Program-made: the position numbers and the translations under genes
Notes under the pieces: generated by a model
Told to the model about the DNA's origin: nothing
What the model saw: the letters and a program-made list of their open reading frames with translations, nothing else
Database searches by the model: none
NCBI RefSeq assembly: GCF_030177935.1
Contig: NZ_CP089974.1
Location: forward strand, 1,116,001 to 1,180,000
Source: Moraxella haemolytica
Lineage (GTDB): Bacteria > Pseudomonadota > Gammaproteobacteria > Pseudomonadales > Moraxellaceae
DNA: 64,000 bases
Direction: 5' to 3'
Part shown: piece after piece, positions 17,973-27,040 of the stretch
Layout: each line of letters opens with the position of its first letter
How positions within the stretch are numbered: the stretch's first letter is position 1

Positions 17973-20093
17973 TTATTTGACCAAAAAATCCTTTAATGCC
18001 AACACTTGATCACGCACTCGTGCCGCCTCTTCAAATTTTAACTCACCAGATAATGCCCTCATCTGTTTTTCAAGGCGGGATATTTCTTTAGCAATCAGCT
18101 CTGGTCGCCTTAAAATCTCTTCATCCACACCTGCAATCACTGCTTTATTGATGATGACACTACCTGCTATCTCTTCTTCACCTGTATCAATTTTATCGGT
18201 GATGGCACGATGGGCAGATTTTGGTATGATGCCATGTGCTTCGTTAAAGGCGATTTGCTTGGCTCTACGGCGTTCGGTTTCCTCAATGGCCTTTTGCATA
18301 CTTGGCGTAATGCTGTCTGCATATAAAATCGCCTTGCCGTTAATGTGGCGTGCTGCACGACCAATGGTCTGAATTAAAGAACGCTCCGAACGCAAAAAAC
18401 CCTCTTTGTCTGCATCAAATATCGCCACCAAACTCACCTCAGGCATATCCAAACCTTCACGAAGCAGGTTAATCCCAACCAGCACATCATGCACACCAGT
18501 ACGCAATTCATGGATAATCTTCATGCGTTCAACGGTGTCTATATCCGAATGCAAATAAGCAACTTTAATGCCATACTCTTTTAGGTAACTGGTCAAGTCC
18601 TCTGCCATGCGTTTGGTTAAGGTTGTAATAAGCACCCTTTCATTAAGCGGTTTACGCAGATTAATCTCACCAAGCACATCATCCACTTGAGTCAGCACAG
18701 GACGAATCTCAAGCACAGGGTCAATCAGTCCTGTTGGACGCACCACTTGCTCAACCACCTGCTCGCTTCGCTCCAATTCATAGGCGGCAGGCGTGGCAGA
18801 CACATAGATGGTATAGGGCTTTAATCGCTCCCATTCTTCAAATTTCATCGGGCGATTATCCATCGCTGATGGCAGACGAAAACCGTAATTCACCAGTGTC
18901 TCTTTGCGACTGCGATCACCTTTGTACATTGCCCCAATCTGCGGTACAGTAACATGGCTTTCATCAATGAAAAGCAGTGCATCATCAGGCACATAATCAA
19001 ATAAGGTTGGCGGTGCCAGTCCTGCTGGTCGTCCTGATAAGTGGCGTGAATAGTTTTCAATGCCATTACAGTAGCCTAACTGTTGAATCATCTCTAGGTC
19101 GTACTGTGTGCGTTCTTTGATGCGTTGTGCTTCAATCAGCTTATCATTAGCTCGAAAATATTCCAACCGATCAGCAAGTTCAGCCTTGATGGTCTCACTA
19201 GCCGCTTCTAGCTTTTCTCGTGGCGTAACATAGTGCGACTTTGGATAAATGGTGATGCGTGGTGCGGTGCGGACATTTTTACCTGTCAAAGGGTCAAACC
19301 AAACGATTTTTTCCACCTCATCATCAAACATCTCAATGCGTACCGCCAAACTTTCACTCTCGGCAGGATAAATATCAAGCGTCTCACCACGAATGCGATA
19401 AGTGCCTCGCCCAAAATCAAGTTCGTTGCGTTCATATTGTAGCTCAACCAATCGTTTAATGAGTGCGGTGCGATCAACCATGTCTCCTACCACAATGTGC
19501 AGTAGCATTTTTAAATAGCTTTCTGGATCGCCCAATCCATAGATGGCAGACACAGATGCTACAATAATGGCATCACGGCGTTCAAGTAACGCACGAGTGG
19601 CAGACAACCGCATCTGGTCAATATGGTCATTGATTGCTGAATCTTTCTCAATAAAAGTATTGGACGCAGGCACATAAGCTTCAGGCTGATAATAGTCATA
19701 ATAACTCACAAAATATTCCACCGCATTATGCGGAAAAAATGCCTTAAACTCACCGTACAGCTGAGCTGCCAGCGTCTTATTGTGTGCCATGATGATGGCA
19801 GGTCGCCCAAGCTCGGCAATGACTTTTGCCATCGTATAGGTTTTGCCCGAACCTGTTACGCCCAACAAAAGCTGTTCTTTTTTATTCTCTCGTACACCAT
19901 CAACCAAACTTTTAATGGCATTTGGTTGGTCGCCTGCCGGCTCATACTCACTCACCAAGTCAAACGCTTGGCTACTAATCTGTGTGCCAGAGACATTCAC
20001 ACCTGTCAATTCAGCGTTCTCTTGTAGTTGTTTGGCAAGTTGATTTAAGTGGCGTTCTTGTCTGTTGGTATTTTTGATGTCTGGAATTCGCAT
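17973..20093 (-). CDS. uvrB: UvrABC excision repair helicase subunit B
   Basis: 706 residues. UvrB loads at damage with UvrA, verifies the lesion and recruits UvrC. Landmarks are Walker [15 protein letters not shown], the beta-hairpin and flavin-like segment [43 protein letters not shown] (DEAD-like box), helicase motifs [29 protein letters not shown] and QTIGRAARH, and the C-terminal UVR motif [23 protein letters not shown] for UvrC binding. A polar N-terminal extension of about 40 residues precedes the usual start of homology ([17 protein letters not shown]). The true start could be somewhat downstream. Confidence 0.96.
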   Translation of the reverse strand: MRIPDIKNTNRQERHLNQLAKQLQENAELTGVNVSGTQISSQAFDLVSEYEPAGDQPNAIKSLVDGVRENKKEQLLLGVTGSGKTYTMAKVIAELGRPAIIMAHNKTLAAQLYGEFKAFFPHNAVEYFVSYYDYYQPEAYVPASNTFIEKDSAINDHIDQMRLSATRALLERRDAIIVASVSAIYGLGDPESYLKMLLHIVVGDMVDRTALIKRLVELQYERNELDFGRGTYRIRGETLDIYPAESESLAVRIEMFDDEVEKIVWFDPLTGKNVRTAPRITIYPKSHYVTPREKLEAASETIKAELADRLEYFRANDKLIEAQRIKERTQYDLEMIQQLGYCNGIENYSRHLSGRPAGLAPPTLFDYVPDDALLFIDESHVTVPQIGAMYKGDRSRKETLVNYGFRLPSAMDNRPMKFEEWERLKPYTIYVSATPAAYELERSEQVVEQVVRPTGLIDPVLEIRPVLTQVDDVLGEINLRKPLNERVLITTLTKRMAEDLTSYLKEYGIKVAYLHSDIDTVERMKIIHELRTGVHDVLVGINLLREGLDMPEVSLVAIFDADKEGFLRSERSLIQTIGRAARHINGKAILYADSITPSMQKAIEETERRRAKQIAFNEAHGIIPKSAHRAITDKIDTGEEEIAGSVIINKAVIAGVDEEILRRPELIAKEISRLEKQMRALSGELKFEEAARVRDQVLALKDFLVK

Positions 20094-20329
20094 AATGTAT
20101 GATTGTCAGTTGGCTTATTGTGATGGTTAAGATGAGATATTATAGTATAGTAAGGCTGTTTTGGGAAAATTAAAGCCCTATTATTAACAGTTCATCACAA
20201 CTTTTTACAAATTTAACTTGCAAAAAATAGATACATATGTAAACTAAGCACAGTTTTTTAAACTAATTTTCGCCCACATTGATGACCAATCGGTAAAATC
20301 TGATGGGTAAACATGATTGAAGGTAATTT

Positions 20330-20494
20330 ATGAAAAAATATCAATGTATAGTCTGTGGCTGGATTTATGATGAAGAGCTTGGTTGCCCCGAAGAAGGTCT
20401 TGCACCTGGTACTCGCTGGGAAGACATTCCAGATGACTGGACTTGCCCAGAGTGTGGCGTTACTAAAGCCGACTTTGAGATGGTAGAGATCTAA
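20330..20494 (+). CDS. rubA: Rubredoxin
   Basis: A 54-residue FeS4 electron carrier, too short for a 60-residue ORF cutoff. It opens [18 protein letters not shown]. The four iron ligands are C6, C9, C39 and C42 in the CxxCG and CPxCG knuckles, and the aromatic and acidic core (Y/W residues, [10 protein letters not shown]) is intact. In Moraxellaceae rubredoxin feeds electrons to alkane hydroxylase or to other redox enzymes. The start is supported by AAGG 7 nt upstream. The stop overlaps the next gene's start as TAATG, so it is translationally coupled to an alpha/beta hydrolase. A rubredoxin reductase gene is not adjacent. Confidence 0.95.
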   Translation: MKKYQCIVCGWIYDEELGCPEEGLAPGTRWEDIPDDWTCPECGVTKADFEMVEI

Positions 20495-21498
20495 TGAATC
20501 TCTCACCTTGCACACAGTCCATGCCAGTGCCAGAATCGTGGCAGAAGTTTGGGGCGATAGACTGGCAACCGTCTGATTTATCGCCTTATTTATATCAAGG
20601 CATCGTTGATATTGGTGAGGGCATGAAACTGTGTGTAGAAGCTGGGGGCAACCCTAAGCACCCTGCAATGATTTTTATTGCAGGGCTTGGCTCGCAGATG
20701 ATGTTTTGGTCAGATAAGCTATTAAAACAGTTCATTGATGCAGGTTTTTTTGTCATTCGCTTTGACAATCGTGATACAGGCCTGTCTAGCAAAATTCGCA
20801 TTGACGGACTACCTAAGGTAAATCCCTTAAAAATGATGCTAAAAGTCCAAGTAGGATTATCAAACCGTCAAGAGCCTGTTGCCTATACTTTAACCGACAT
20901 GGCAGAAGATGTCGCCAGACTCATCAAGACCTTAAAATTTGATAAAGTCAATTTGGTAGGTGCGTCAATGGGTGGCATGATTGCCCAAATTGTCGCCGCA
21001 CGCTACCCAAAATATATCAACAATCTTATCTTGATGTTTAGCACCAGCAACAAAGCTTTTTTTAGACCGCCCAATCCCAAGCAATTCATGACTTTTGTGC
21101 GTCGCCCTGAGAGTCATTCTGAGCGTGATATGGTGCGTCATAGCGTCTGGTTCATGACTGCTGTCGGCAGCCCTGGTCATCTTGACATTAAAGGCACTAG
21201 AGCCATTGCCGAAAAACGCTATCAAAGAAATTTTCATCCATTGGGTGTCGCCCAACAACTCAACGCCATCTTGGCATCAGGCTCAATACTGCGTTTTAGT
21301 AAGCAAATCCGTGCCAAAACGCTCATTCTCCACGGTAGTAAGGACGGACTGCTCACTCCAAGTCATGGTAGATTTTTGGCAAAGGTTATTCCAAACGCCA
21401 CCTTCAAGCTCATTGATGGCATGGGGCATGATATCCCACCTTATTACCACCCTTATTTGGTCAGTGTTATTAGCCATCATTGTCAAGATGATGAATAA
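20494..21498 (+). CDS. Alpha/beta-fold hydrolase
   Basis: 334 residues. The catalytic triad is visible: nucleophile S158 in GASMGG, acid D284 in LHGSKDGLL and H312 in GMGHD. The oxyanion segment is FIAGLGSQMMFW, and FDNRDTGLSS is typical of a bacterial esterase/lipase-like hydrolase subgroup. There is no signal peptide, so it is cytoplasmic. Its ATG overlaps the rubredoxin stop (TAATG), which indicates coupled translation. The substrate is unknown. The link with rubredoxin could reflect hydrocarbon or ester metabolism, but that is inference from neighbourhood only. Confidence 0.85.
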   Translation: MNLSPCTQSMPVPESWQKFGAIDWQPSDLSPYLYQGIVDIGEGMKLCVEAGGNPKHPAMIFIAGLGSQMMFWSDKLLKQFIDAGFFVIRFDNRDTGLSSKIRIDGLPKVNPLKMMLKVQVGLSNRQEPVAYTLTDMAEDVARLIKTLKFDKVNLVGASMGGMIAQIVAARYPKYINNLILMFSTSNKAFFRPPNPKQFMTFVRRPESHSERDMVRHSVWFMTAVGSPGHLDIKGTRAIAEKRYQRNFHPLGVAQQLNAILASGSILRFSKQIRAKTLILHGSKDGLLTPSHGRFLAKVIPNATFKLIDGMGHDIPPYYHPYLVSVISHHCQDDE

Positions 21499-21620
21499 AT
21501 AAGACAAGTAGGATTGATATTTTTAATAACGAACTTTATAATGCCGATATCCCAATCATGCAGGTAAACGCACCAGCTGAACAAACCACCATCAACACAC
21601 AAAAGACCAAGACCAAACCC

Positions 21621-22223
21621 ATGCCCACCATCACTTTAAATAACCAAACCCACACCATCAACAATATCTACTGCATCGGTCGTAGCTATGTCGAACACAT
21701 TCACGAGCTTGGCAATGCCATGCCTGATGAACCCGTTGTCTTTTTAAAGCCGACCAGTAGCATCGTGGCGGGTAACACCCTAAGCTTGCCTGATTTTTCT
21801 AATAGCATTCATCATGAAGTTGAGTTAGTACTCCTAATCGGCGATGATAAACAAATTATCGGCGTGGCGGTCGGTCTTGATTTGACCGCACGAGATGTGC
21901 AGGCAATCTGCAAAGAAAAGGGGCTACCTTGGACCAAAGCCAAAGGCTTTAAAAATGCCTGTTGGCTCAGCGATTTTCAGCCATTCATCAACAAAACCTA
22001 CCACCTATCACTGACCGTCAATGATGAGATTCGCCAAGATGATGACACCAACAAAATGATGTATTCTTTTGAGTATCTGGTGGATTATCTTGATACACTG
22101 TATGGCTTGAACGCAGGCGATATAATCATGACAGGTACACCAAAGGGCGTAAGTCAGCTTAAAACAGGCGATAAAGTTATCGCCAGTCTTGATGGTTTGG
22201 CATTTGAAATATTAGTCAAATAA
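21621..22223 (+). CDS. Fumarylacetoacetate hydrolase (FAH)-family protein
   Basis: 200 residues from the ATG at 21621 (MPTITLNNQTHTINN). An upstream in-frame ATG at 21558 would add a low-complexity leader and has no better ribosome site. The FAH core is clear: CIGRSYVEHIHELGN, PVVFLKPTSS, HHEVELVLLIG with the acidic metal ligands, GVAVGLDLTARDVQ, WTKAKGF and the C-terminal DIIMTGTPKGV. Related small FAHD1/YcgM-type enzymes are oxaloacetate decarboxylases, acylpyruvases or isomerases of aromatic breakdown; which of these applies is not clear. Confidence 0.88.
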   Translation: MPTITLNNQTHTINNIYCIGRSYVEHIHELGNAMPDEPVVFLKPTSSIVAGNTLSLPDFSNSIHHEVELVLLIGDDKQIIGVAVGLDLTARDVQAICKEKGLPWTKAKGFKNACWLSDFQPFINKTYHLSLTVNDEIRQDDDTNKMMYSFEYLVDYLDTLYGLNAGDIIMTGTPKGVSQLKTGDKVIASLDGLAFEILVK

Positions 22224-22493
22224 CAGTTTGTAAAAGTGTTTGGTTTGGGTAATTAGAGCATTCATTAGCAATACCAAAAAACAGTCCTAATCCACCTTTA
22301 TTTTTATTCACGCCATCTAAATCATTACTTTTAAATTGACTTATTCTTTGTGTGATTGCTGTTATTTGTTTGATTGTCGGCGTGATTTATGTTAAATTCT
22401 TAAAGTTACAGAAAGCCATTTTATTAAAAGTTTTGATATTTTCATTAGTGTGATTTTTCAGTTTTAGCCTTTTTATTGATTTAGGAAAACCTT

Positions 22494-23765
22494 ATGAACA
22501 TTCTTGTACTCGGTACAGGCGGTCGTGAACACGCATTGGCATGGGTATGTGCCAAAGATGCAAAAGTCGCCAAAGTTTTTGTTGCCAAAGGCAATGCTGG
22601 CACCGCTCTTGAGAACAAAATTGAAAATGTTGATTTAGATGTCAGCAATCATACCGCCGTGATTGATTTTTGTCGCACACATGAAGTGGCATTTGTACTT
22701 GTTGGTCCTGAAGCACCACTTGTGGCAGGGATTGTTGATGAGCTACGCCAAGCAAACATTAAAGTTTGGGGCCCTACTCAATATTGTGCTCAACTAGAAG
22801 GTTCAAAAGCCTTTGCTAAGGATTTTATGAAAAAGGTTGGAATTCCAACCGCTTTTTATGAGGTATTTACCCAAATCTCCGCCGCCAAAGATTTTGTTCG
22901 TGCCAAAGGTGCACCGATTGTCATTAAAGCAGACGGACTGGCTGCAGGCAAAGGTGTTATTGTCGCCATGAGCGAACAAGAGGCGTTTGATGCCATTGAT
23001 GATATGCTGTCAGGCAATAAGTTTGGTGAGGCGGGCAGTCGTGTGGTGATTGAAGAATTTTTAAAAGGTGAAGAGGCTTCTTTTATCTGTATGATTGATG
23101 GGGATAATATCCTGCCCATGGCAACCAGCCAAGACCATAAACGCATCTTTGAAGGCGATACGGGAGCAAATACAGGTGGCATGGGTGCATACAGTCCTGC
23201 CCCTATCGTTACAAAAGAAGTGCATGACAAGGTCATCGCCCGTGTCATTTGCCCTGTCGTGAACGCCATGAAAGCAAATGGCACTCCTTATACAGGTTTT
23301 TTATACGCAGGTCTCATGATTGATGAGAATAGCGACCCTTATGTGATTGAGTTTAACTGTCGCTTTGGCGACCCTGAGACACAGCCCATCATGGCACGCC
23401 TTGAAAGCTCATTGGTTGAGCTGATTATGGCAGGAATTGAGGGTAATTTACCAAGCGAGGCTAAATGGTCGGACAAAGTCGCCTTAGGCGTGGTTTTGGC
23501 AAGTCAAGGGTATCCAGAATCCAGCTCAAAGGGTGATGTTATTACCGGTCTAGATGTTTGCATTGATGATGTCAAAGTATTTCATGCAGGCACAAAACAA
23601 GATGGTGACCAAATCGTAACTGACGGTGGGCGTGTGCTGTGCGTAACCGCCCTTGCAGACACCATCAAAGATGCTCAAACCAAAGCCCTACAAGGCTGTA
23701 AAGAGATTGACTTTAGTGGCAAGCAATACCGCCGTGATATTGGTTGGCGAGCCATCAGTCGCTAA
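22494..23765 (+). CDS. purD: Phosphoribosylamine-glycine ligase (GAR synthetase)
   Basis: 423 residues, the usual length. It joins 5-phosphoribosylamine to glycine with ATP in purine synthesis. N-terminal MNILVLGTGGREHALAW, the ATP-grasp core APIVIKADGLAAGKGVIVA, the EEFLKGEEASF segment, the signature DHKRIFEGDTGANTGGMGAYSP, and the Mg-binding YVIEFNCRFGDPETQ are all intact. It is monogenic here (purH is not adjacent) with its own terminator. The 270-bp upstream gap shows no recognisable riboswitch. Confidence 0.97.
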   Translation: MNILVLGTGGREHALAWVCAKDAKVAKVFVAKGNAGTALENKIENVDLDVSNHTAVIDFCRTHEVAFVLVGPEAPLVAGIVDELRQANIKVWGPTQYCAQLEGSKAFAKDFMKKVGIPTAFYEVFTQISAAKDFVRAKGAPIVIKADGLAAGKGVIVAMSEQEAFDAIDDMLSGNKFGEAGSRVVIEEFLKGEEASFICMIDGDNILPMATSQDHKRIFEGDTGANTGGMGAYSPAPIVTKEVHDKVIARVICPVVNAMKANGTPYTGFLYAGLMIDENSDPYVIEFNCRFGDPETQPIMARLESSLVELIMAGIEGNLPSEAKWSDKVALGVVLASQGYPESSSKGDVITGLDVCIDDVKVFHAGTKQDGDQIVTDGGRVLCVTALADTIKDAQTKALQGCKEIDFSGKQYRRDIGWRAISR

Positions 23766-23772
23766 TTTTTAG

Positions 23773-23798
23773 CCCTTTGAGTAATCAAAGGGTTTTTT
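23773..23798 (+). terminator. Intrinsic terminator of purD
   Basis: An 8-bp stem CCCTTTGA / TCAAAGGG, loop GTAA, then TTTTTT, starting 7 nt after the purD stop. Confidence 0.92.
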
Positions 23799-23920
23799 GT
23801 ACCAAGATTAGACAAAATGGCTGCACGAATTGCACATAAAGTCTCTTTTGTGCTTGAATTTTTGATATAATATGGGCAATTTTTTACCATAAAATCTCAA
23901 ACAAAAGCAATTTTAATACC

Positions 23921-25288
23921 ATGACCAAGCCAATCAATCAGCTAAAAACCACACTCATGCAACGCCGCCTATCCATCGCTAAAACTTCTTTGAATATTGG
24001 TGCAAACTGGGCAAAAAGCGGTGTTTCAGGGCTGTTCTTGAGTAAAGAAGCCAAAGAAATACAAAAACACACCCTATTAAAAGAACAGGCTAACTATCTG
24101 GTTAGCGAGCTTGGCAAGTTAAAAGGCTCGGTGGTTAAAATTGGGCAGATGCTTGCTTTGTACGGCGAACATTTTTTACCCAAAGAAGTCATCGATGCCC
24201 TACATACCTTAGATGCCAATACCACCCCGTTGTCATGGCACATCATTTATGATGCCCTAAAAGCAGAACTTGGCGAACGAGTGCATGATTTTGAGATTGA
24301 ACGCACACCAATTGGCACAGCAAGCCTAGCTCAAGTACACAAAGCCGTACACAAATACAGTGGTCGCACCGTCGCTTTAAAAGTGCAGTATCCTAATGTC
24401 GCGGGTGCAATTGAATCCGACCTTGCCATCTTTAAACAGCTACTGAAAGTTACCAATGCCGTCCCACAAACCAAAGCGTTAGATGATTGGTTCTTAGAAA
24501 TCAAAGAGCTACTACAAACCGAAGTTGATTATCATACTGAAGCTGCCACCACCAAGCGATTTGCCAATTATCTATCCGATGACGCACGCTATATCGTTCC
24601 AACCATCTATGATAACTATAGCACCAAACGGCTTATTTGCATGAGTTTTGAGACTGGCGTACCACTCAATCATAAGTTGGTCAATGCACTGCCTCAGGCT
24701 CGCAAAGATGCTTTGGGTGGTGCAGCACTTGATATCGTCATGCGTGAGCTGTTTGAATGGGGAGAAATGCAAACCGACCCCAATTTTGGCAACTATTTGG
24801 TAAAAATTGATGACGATGGGGCTGATAAACTTGTCTTGCTTGACTTTGGGGCGGTCAAGCAGTTTGATGAGCATTTATTACATCTTGCCAAAAATCTAAT
24901 GACTGCAGGATACCATCAGAATAAAGATATGATGATGAATGCCATGCAAGGCTATGATTTTTTTGACAAACTAAAAGGCAAACCCAAAGAAGACATGGCA
25001 AAGGTTTTCTTGTTAGCGTGCGAACCTTTTTCTGATGCCAAGCACCTCTCAGCTCAGTTTCTAGATAACAAAGGCTGTTATCTATGGGCGAATAGTCAGC
25101 TATATCATCGAGTGATGAGTTGTGCCAAAGATGGCATGACCTCACTAGAGTTTAGCCTGCCACCTAAAGAGATGATGTTCATCAGTCGAAAATTTATCGG
25201 TGCCTACACCCTACTGGTCTCGTTAGATGCACGCACTAACAGCCAGACACTCATCACCCCATATCTCAAGAATAACAACATCACTTAA
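23921..25288 (+). CDS. ABC1/UbiB (ADCK)-family atypical kinase-like protein
   Basis: 455 residues. ABC1-family marks in order: the KxGQ helix (SVVKIGQMLALYG), the alanine-rich nucleotide loop TASLAQVHKA in place of a glycine-rich loop, the VALKVQYPN lysine, EVDYHTEA, MQTDPNFGNYLV (catalytic-loop equivalent) and LLDFGAVKQF (DFG-like). UbiB-family members are ATPases supporting ubiquinone biosynthesis or lipid transport. The protein lacks the two C-terminal transmembrane helices of classical E. coli UbiB and is shorter. It is therefore probably a paralogue rather than UbiB itself, and the role is open. Confidence 0.85.
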   Translation: MTKPINQLKTTLMQRRLSIAKTSLNIGANWAKSGVSGLFLSKEAKEIQKHTLLKEQANYLVSELGKLKGSVVKIGQMLALYGEHFLPKEVIDALHTLDANTTPLSWHIIYDALKAELGERVHDFEIERTPIGTASLAQVHKAVHKYSGRTVALKVQYPNVAGAIESDLAIFKQLLKVTNAVPQTKALDDWFLEIKELLQTEVDYHTEAATTKRFANYLSDDARYIVPTIYDNYSTKRLICMSFETGVPLNHKLVNALPQARKDALGGAALDIVMRELFEWGEMQTDPNFGNYLVKIDDDGADKLVLLDFGAVKQFDEHLLHLAKNLMTAGYHQNKDMMMNAMQGYDFFDKLKGKPKEDMAKVFLLACEPFSDAKHLSAQFLDNKGCYLWANSQLYHRVMSCAKDGMTSLEFSLPPKEMMFISRKFIGAYTLLVSLDARTNSQTLITPYLKNNNIT

Positions 25289-25299
25289 ACCCAAAAATA

Positions 25300-25338
25300 T
25301 AAATACCATGAACTTACAAAATACATTCATGGTATTTA
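25300..25338. repeat. Perfect 13-bp inverted repeat after the ABC1-family gene
   Basis: TAAATACCATGAA, a 13-nt loop, TTCATGGTATTTA. It begins 12 nt past the gene's stop and is terminator-placed, but it lacks a proper U-tract, so the call as terminator is weak. Confidence 0.6.
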
Positions 25339-25373
25339 TTAGGATTTTGCGTATATTCATCAGATGAAATAAA

Positions 25374-25402
25374 TTGTTACCGCCATCATAACATGATAAG
25401 AT
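25374..25402 (+). promoter_or_regulatory. Probable sigma-70 promoter of ppk2
   Basis: -35 TTGTTA (25374-25379), 17-bp spacer, -10 TAAGAT (25397-25402), followed after about 35 nt by the TTAGGAG ribosome site and the ppk2 ATG. Confidence 0.45.
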
Positions 25403-25438
25403 ACAAACATAATTCCACAATTATCTTAGGAGTATGCC

Positions 25439-26473
25439 ATGACAAGCGATAGCAAAGCCACTCAACAACCCAAAACTCGTCGCACCACCCCAAAAACACA
25501 AACCATGCCAAGTACCGCCGCACAGCTAGAAGAGCTACTAACTCACGCATCACCTGATGATTTGGCAGAGCTTGGGCAACTTTTGAGCGACTATCTACCT
25601 GCTACACAAGTTGTTCAACAGGTACGCACAGACAAATCCAAAGACACCCAGCTATCAGACAACTGGCGTGAAGGCGGTTACCCTTACAAGCATCGTTTGA
25701 GCCGTAAAAACTACGAATCCCAAAAGTACAAACTACAAATTGAACTATTAAAGCTACAACACCATGTCAAAGCCACAGGACAAAGACTGATTATCTTGTT
25801 TGAAGGTCGTGATGCAGCAGGTAAAGGTGGTACTATCAAGCGATTCATGGAACATCTAAATCCTCGTGGTGCTCGTGTGGTCGCCCTAGAAAAACCAACC
25901 GAGCAAGAAAAAGGACAATGGTACTTCCAGCGTTATGTACAGCACCTACCAACCGCAGGCGAGATTGTATTATTTGACCGTTCTTGGTATAACCGTGCTG
26001 TGGTTGAGCGTGTGATGGGTTTTTGTACAGACCATGAATACCAAACTTTCATGCGTCAAGTGCCTGAATTTGAAAAACATTTGATTGAATCTGGCGTTCA
26101 GCTTGTGAAATTTTGGTTCTCAGTTTCTCGTGAAGAGCAAAAAGCACGCTTTGCCAGTCGTGAAAATGACCCATTAAAACAATGGAAACTTTCACCTGTG
26201 GACAAAGCATCTTTAAACAAGTGGGATGATTATACCCTTGCAAAAGAAGCCATGTTCTTTAATACTGACACTGCAGAGTCGCCTTGGATTGTCATCAAAT
26301 CTGACTGCAAAAAGCGTGCTCGCCTCAATGCCATGCGTTATGTCCTAAACAAACTAAATTACGAAAATAAAGACGCTGCACAAATTGGCAATATTGACCC
26401 ACTGATTGTTGGTCGTGCAGGGGCACCTTATGAGATGGATGAGCATACCGACCTTTCGGTAAAGCTCTGCTAG
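25439..26473 (+). CDS. ppk2: Polyphosphate kinase 2
   Basis: 344 residues. PPK2 enzymes transfer phosphate from polyphosphate to nucleoside di- or monophosphates. Visible features: Walker A GRDAAGKGG (about 123-131) in LIILFEGRDAAGKGGTIKRF, the ALEKPTEQEKGQWYFQRY segment, the catalytic DRSWYNR (180-186) and the lid region RVMGFC. One PPK2 domain behind an N-terminal low-complexity tail of about 75 residues indicates the single-domain class I-like type that favours NDP. LSRKNYESQKYKLQIELLKLQ is the typical helix before the core. The ribosome site TTAGGAG supports the start. Confidence 0.95.
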   Translation: MTSDSKATQQPKTRRTTPKTQTMPSTAAQLEELLTHASPDDLAELGQLLSDYLPATQVVQQVRTDKSKDTQLSDNWREGGYPYKHRLSRKNYESQKYKLQIELLKLQHHVKATGQRLIILFEGRDAAGKGGTIKRFMEHLNPRGARVVALEKPTEQEKGQWYFQRYVQHLPTAGEIVLFDRSWYNRAVVERVMGFCTDHEYQTFMRQVPEFEKHLIESGVQLVKFWFSVSREEQKARFASRENDPLKQWKLSPVDKASLNKWDDYTLAKEAMFFNTDTAESPWIVIKSDCKKRARLNAMRYVLNKLNYENKDAAQIGNIDPLIVGRAGAPYEMDEHTDLSVKLC

Positions 26474-26525
26474 AAATACCAAAAAATAACCATCTGTAAA
26501 ATAAAAATACCGCCCTTTTTGAACC

Positions 26526-26564
26526 ACACCCCAAAAGTTAGACAACCTTTGGGGTGTTTTTATT
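26526..26564 (+). terminator. Intrinsic terminator of ppk2
   Basis: A 10-bp stem ACACCCCAAA / TTTGGGGTGT with a 12-nt loop and a following TTTTATT, about 50 nt after the ppk2 stop. Confidence 0.8.
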
Positions 26565-26634
26565 GTGAACGCAGATATGGATTGTAAATATGCCATTTGA
26601 GTATTTTAGCCAATCTTGGCTAACCTAGCATCTA

Positions 26635-26970
26635 TCAAATCACAAGCCATACATTTGTACGACTATTTGTCTGCTTATCCTCAAATAAACTTAGTTGTTC
26701 TTGATCGGATTTTTGGGCATAAGTAACACAAATACTGCCTGTCGCTTGACAGCAACAAGCAAGCACCTCATCATCATCAAGCATGGCAATGGGTTTTCTA
26801 ATGGTCTTAATATCTCCTGTCTTTGCCGTGATACGCATCTTACAAGAACCACAATAGCCACGCTGACATTCAAACCGCACCGTCTGATGCCCTGTTCGTT
26901 TCATGCCTTCCAACAAGGTTTCGTTCTCGTGCAGATAAAATCGCATTTCATCGGTGAATACCCAGCCCAT
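26635..26970 (-). CDS. yfaE: [2Fe-2S] ferredoxin, YfaE-type partner of ribonucleotide reductase
   Basis: 111 residues from the ATG at 26968-26970 (MGWVFTDEMRFYLHE, with AAGG upstream); a longer frame to 26991 is less likely. It is a plant-type [2Fe-2S] domain with C35, C40 and C43 in CQRGYCGSC and the last ligand among C72-C74 (LACCCQA). It lies just downstream of nrdB in the same orientation, as yfaE does in E. coli, where it maintains the diferric-tyrosyl cofactor of NrdB. A polar tail of about 25 residues after residue 85 is extra. Confidence 0.88.
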   Translation of the reverse strand: MGWVFTDEMRFYLHENETLLEGMKRTGHQTVRFECQRGYCGSCKMRITAKTGDIKTIRKPIAMLDDDEVLACCCQATGSICVTYAQKSDQEQLSLFEDKQTNSRTNVWLVI

Positions 26971-27040
26971 GTTATACCTTGTCTTACCCAAAAGTTAAAG
27001 CGATATTATTTCTTGATTGGCAATCATTAACCGATGAGCA

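Noticed and set aside
22340-22453. Hydrophobic open frame of about 33 codons before purD
   Set aside because: It starts right after a stop, has only a GTG start without a ribosome site, and its hydrophobicity is explained by A+T-rich sequence.
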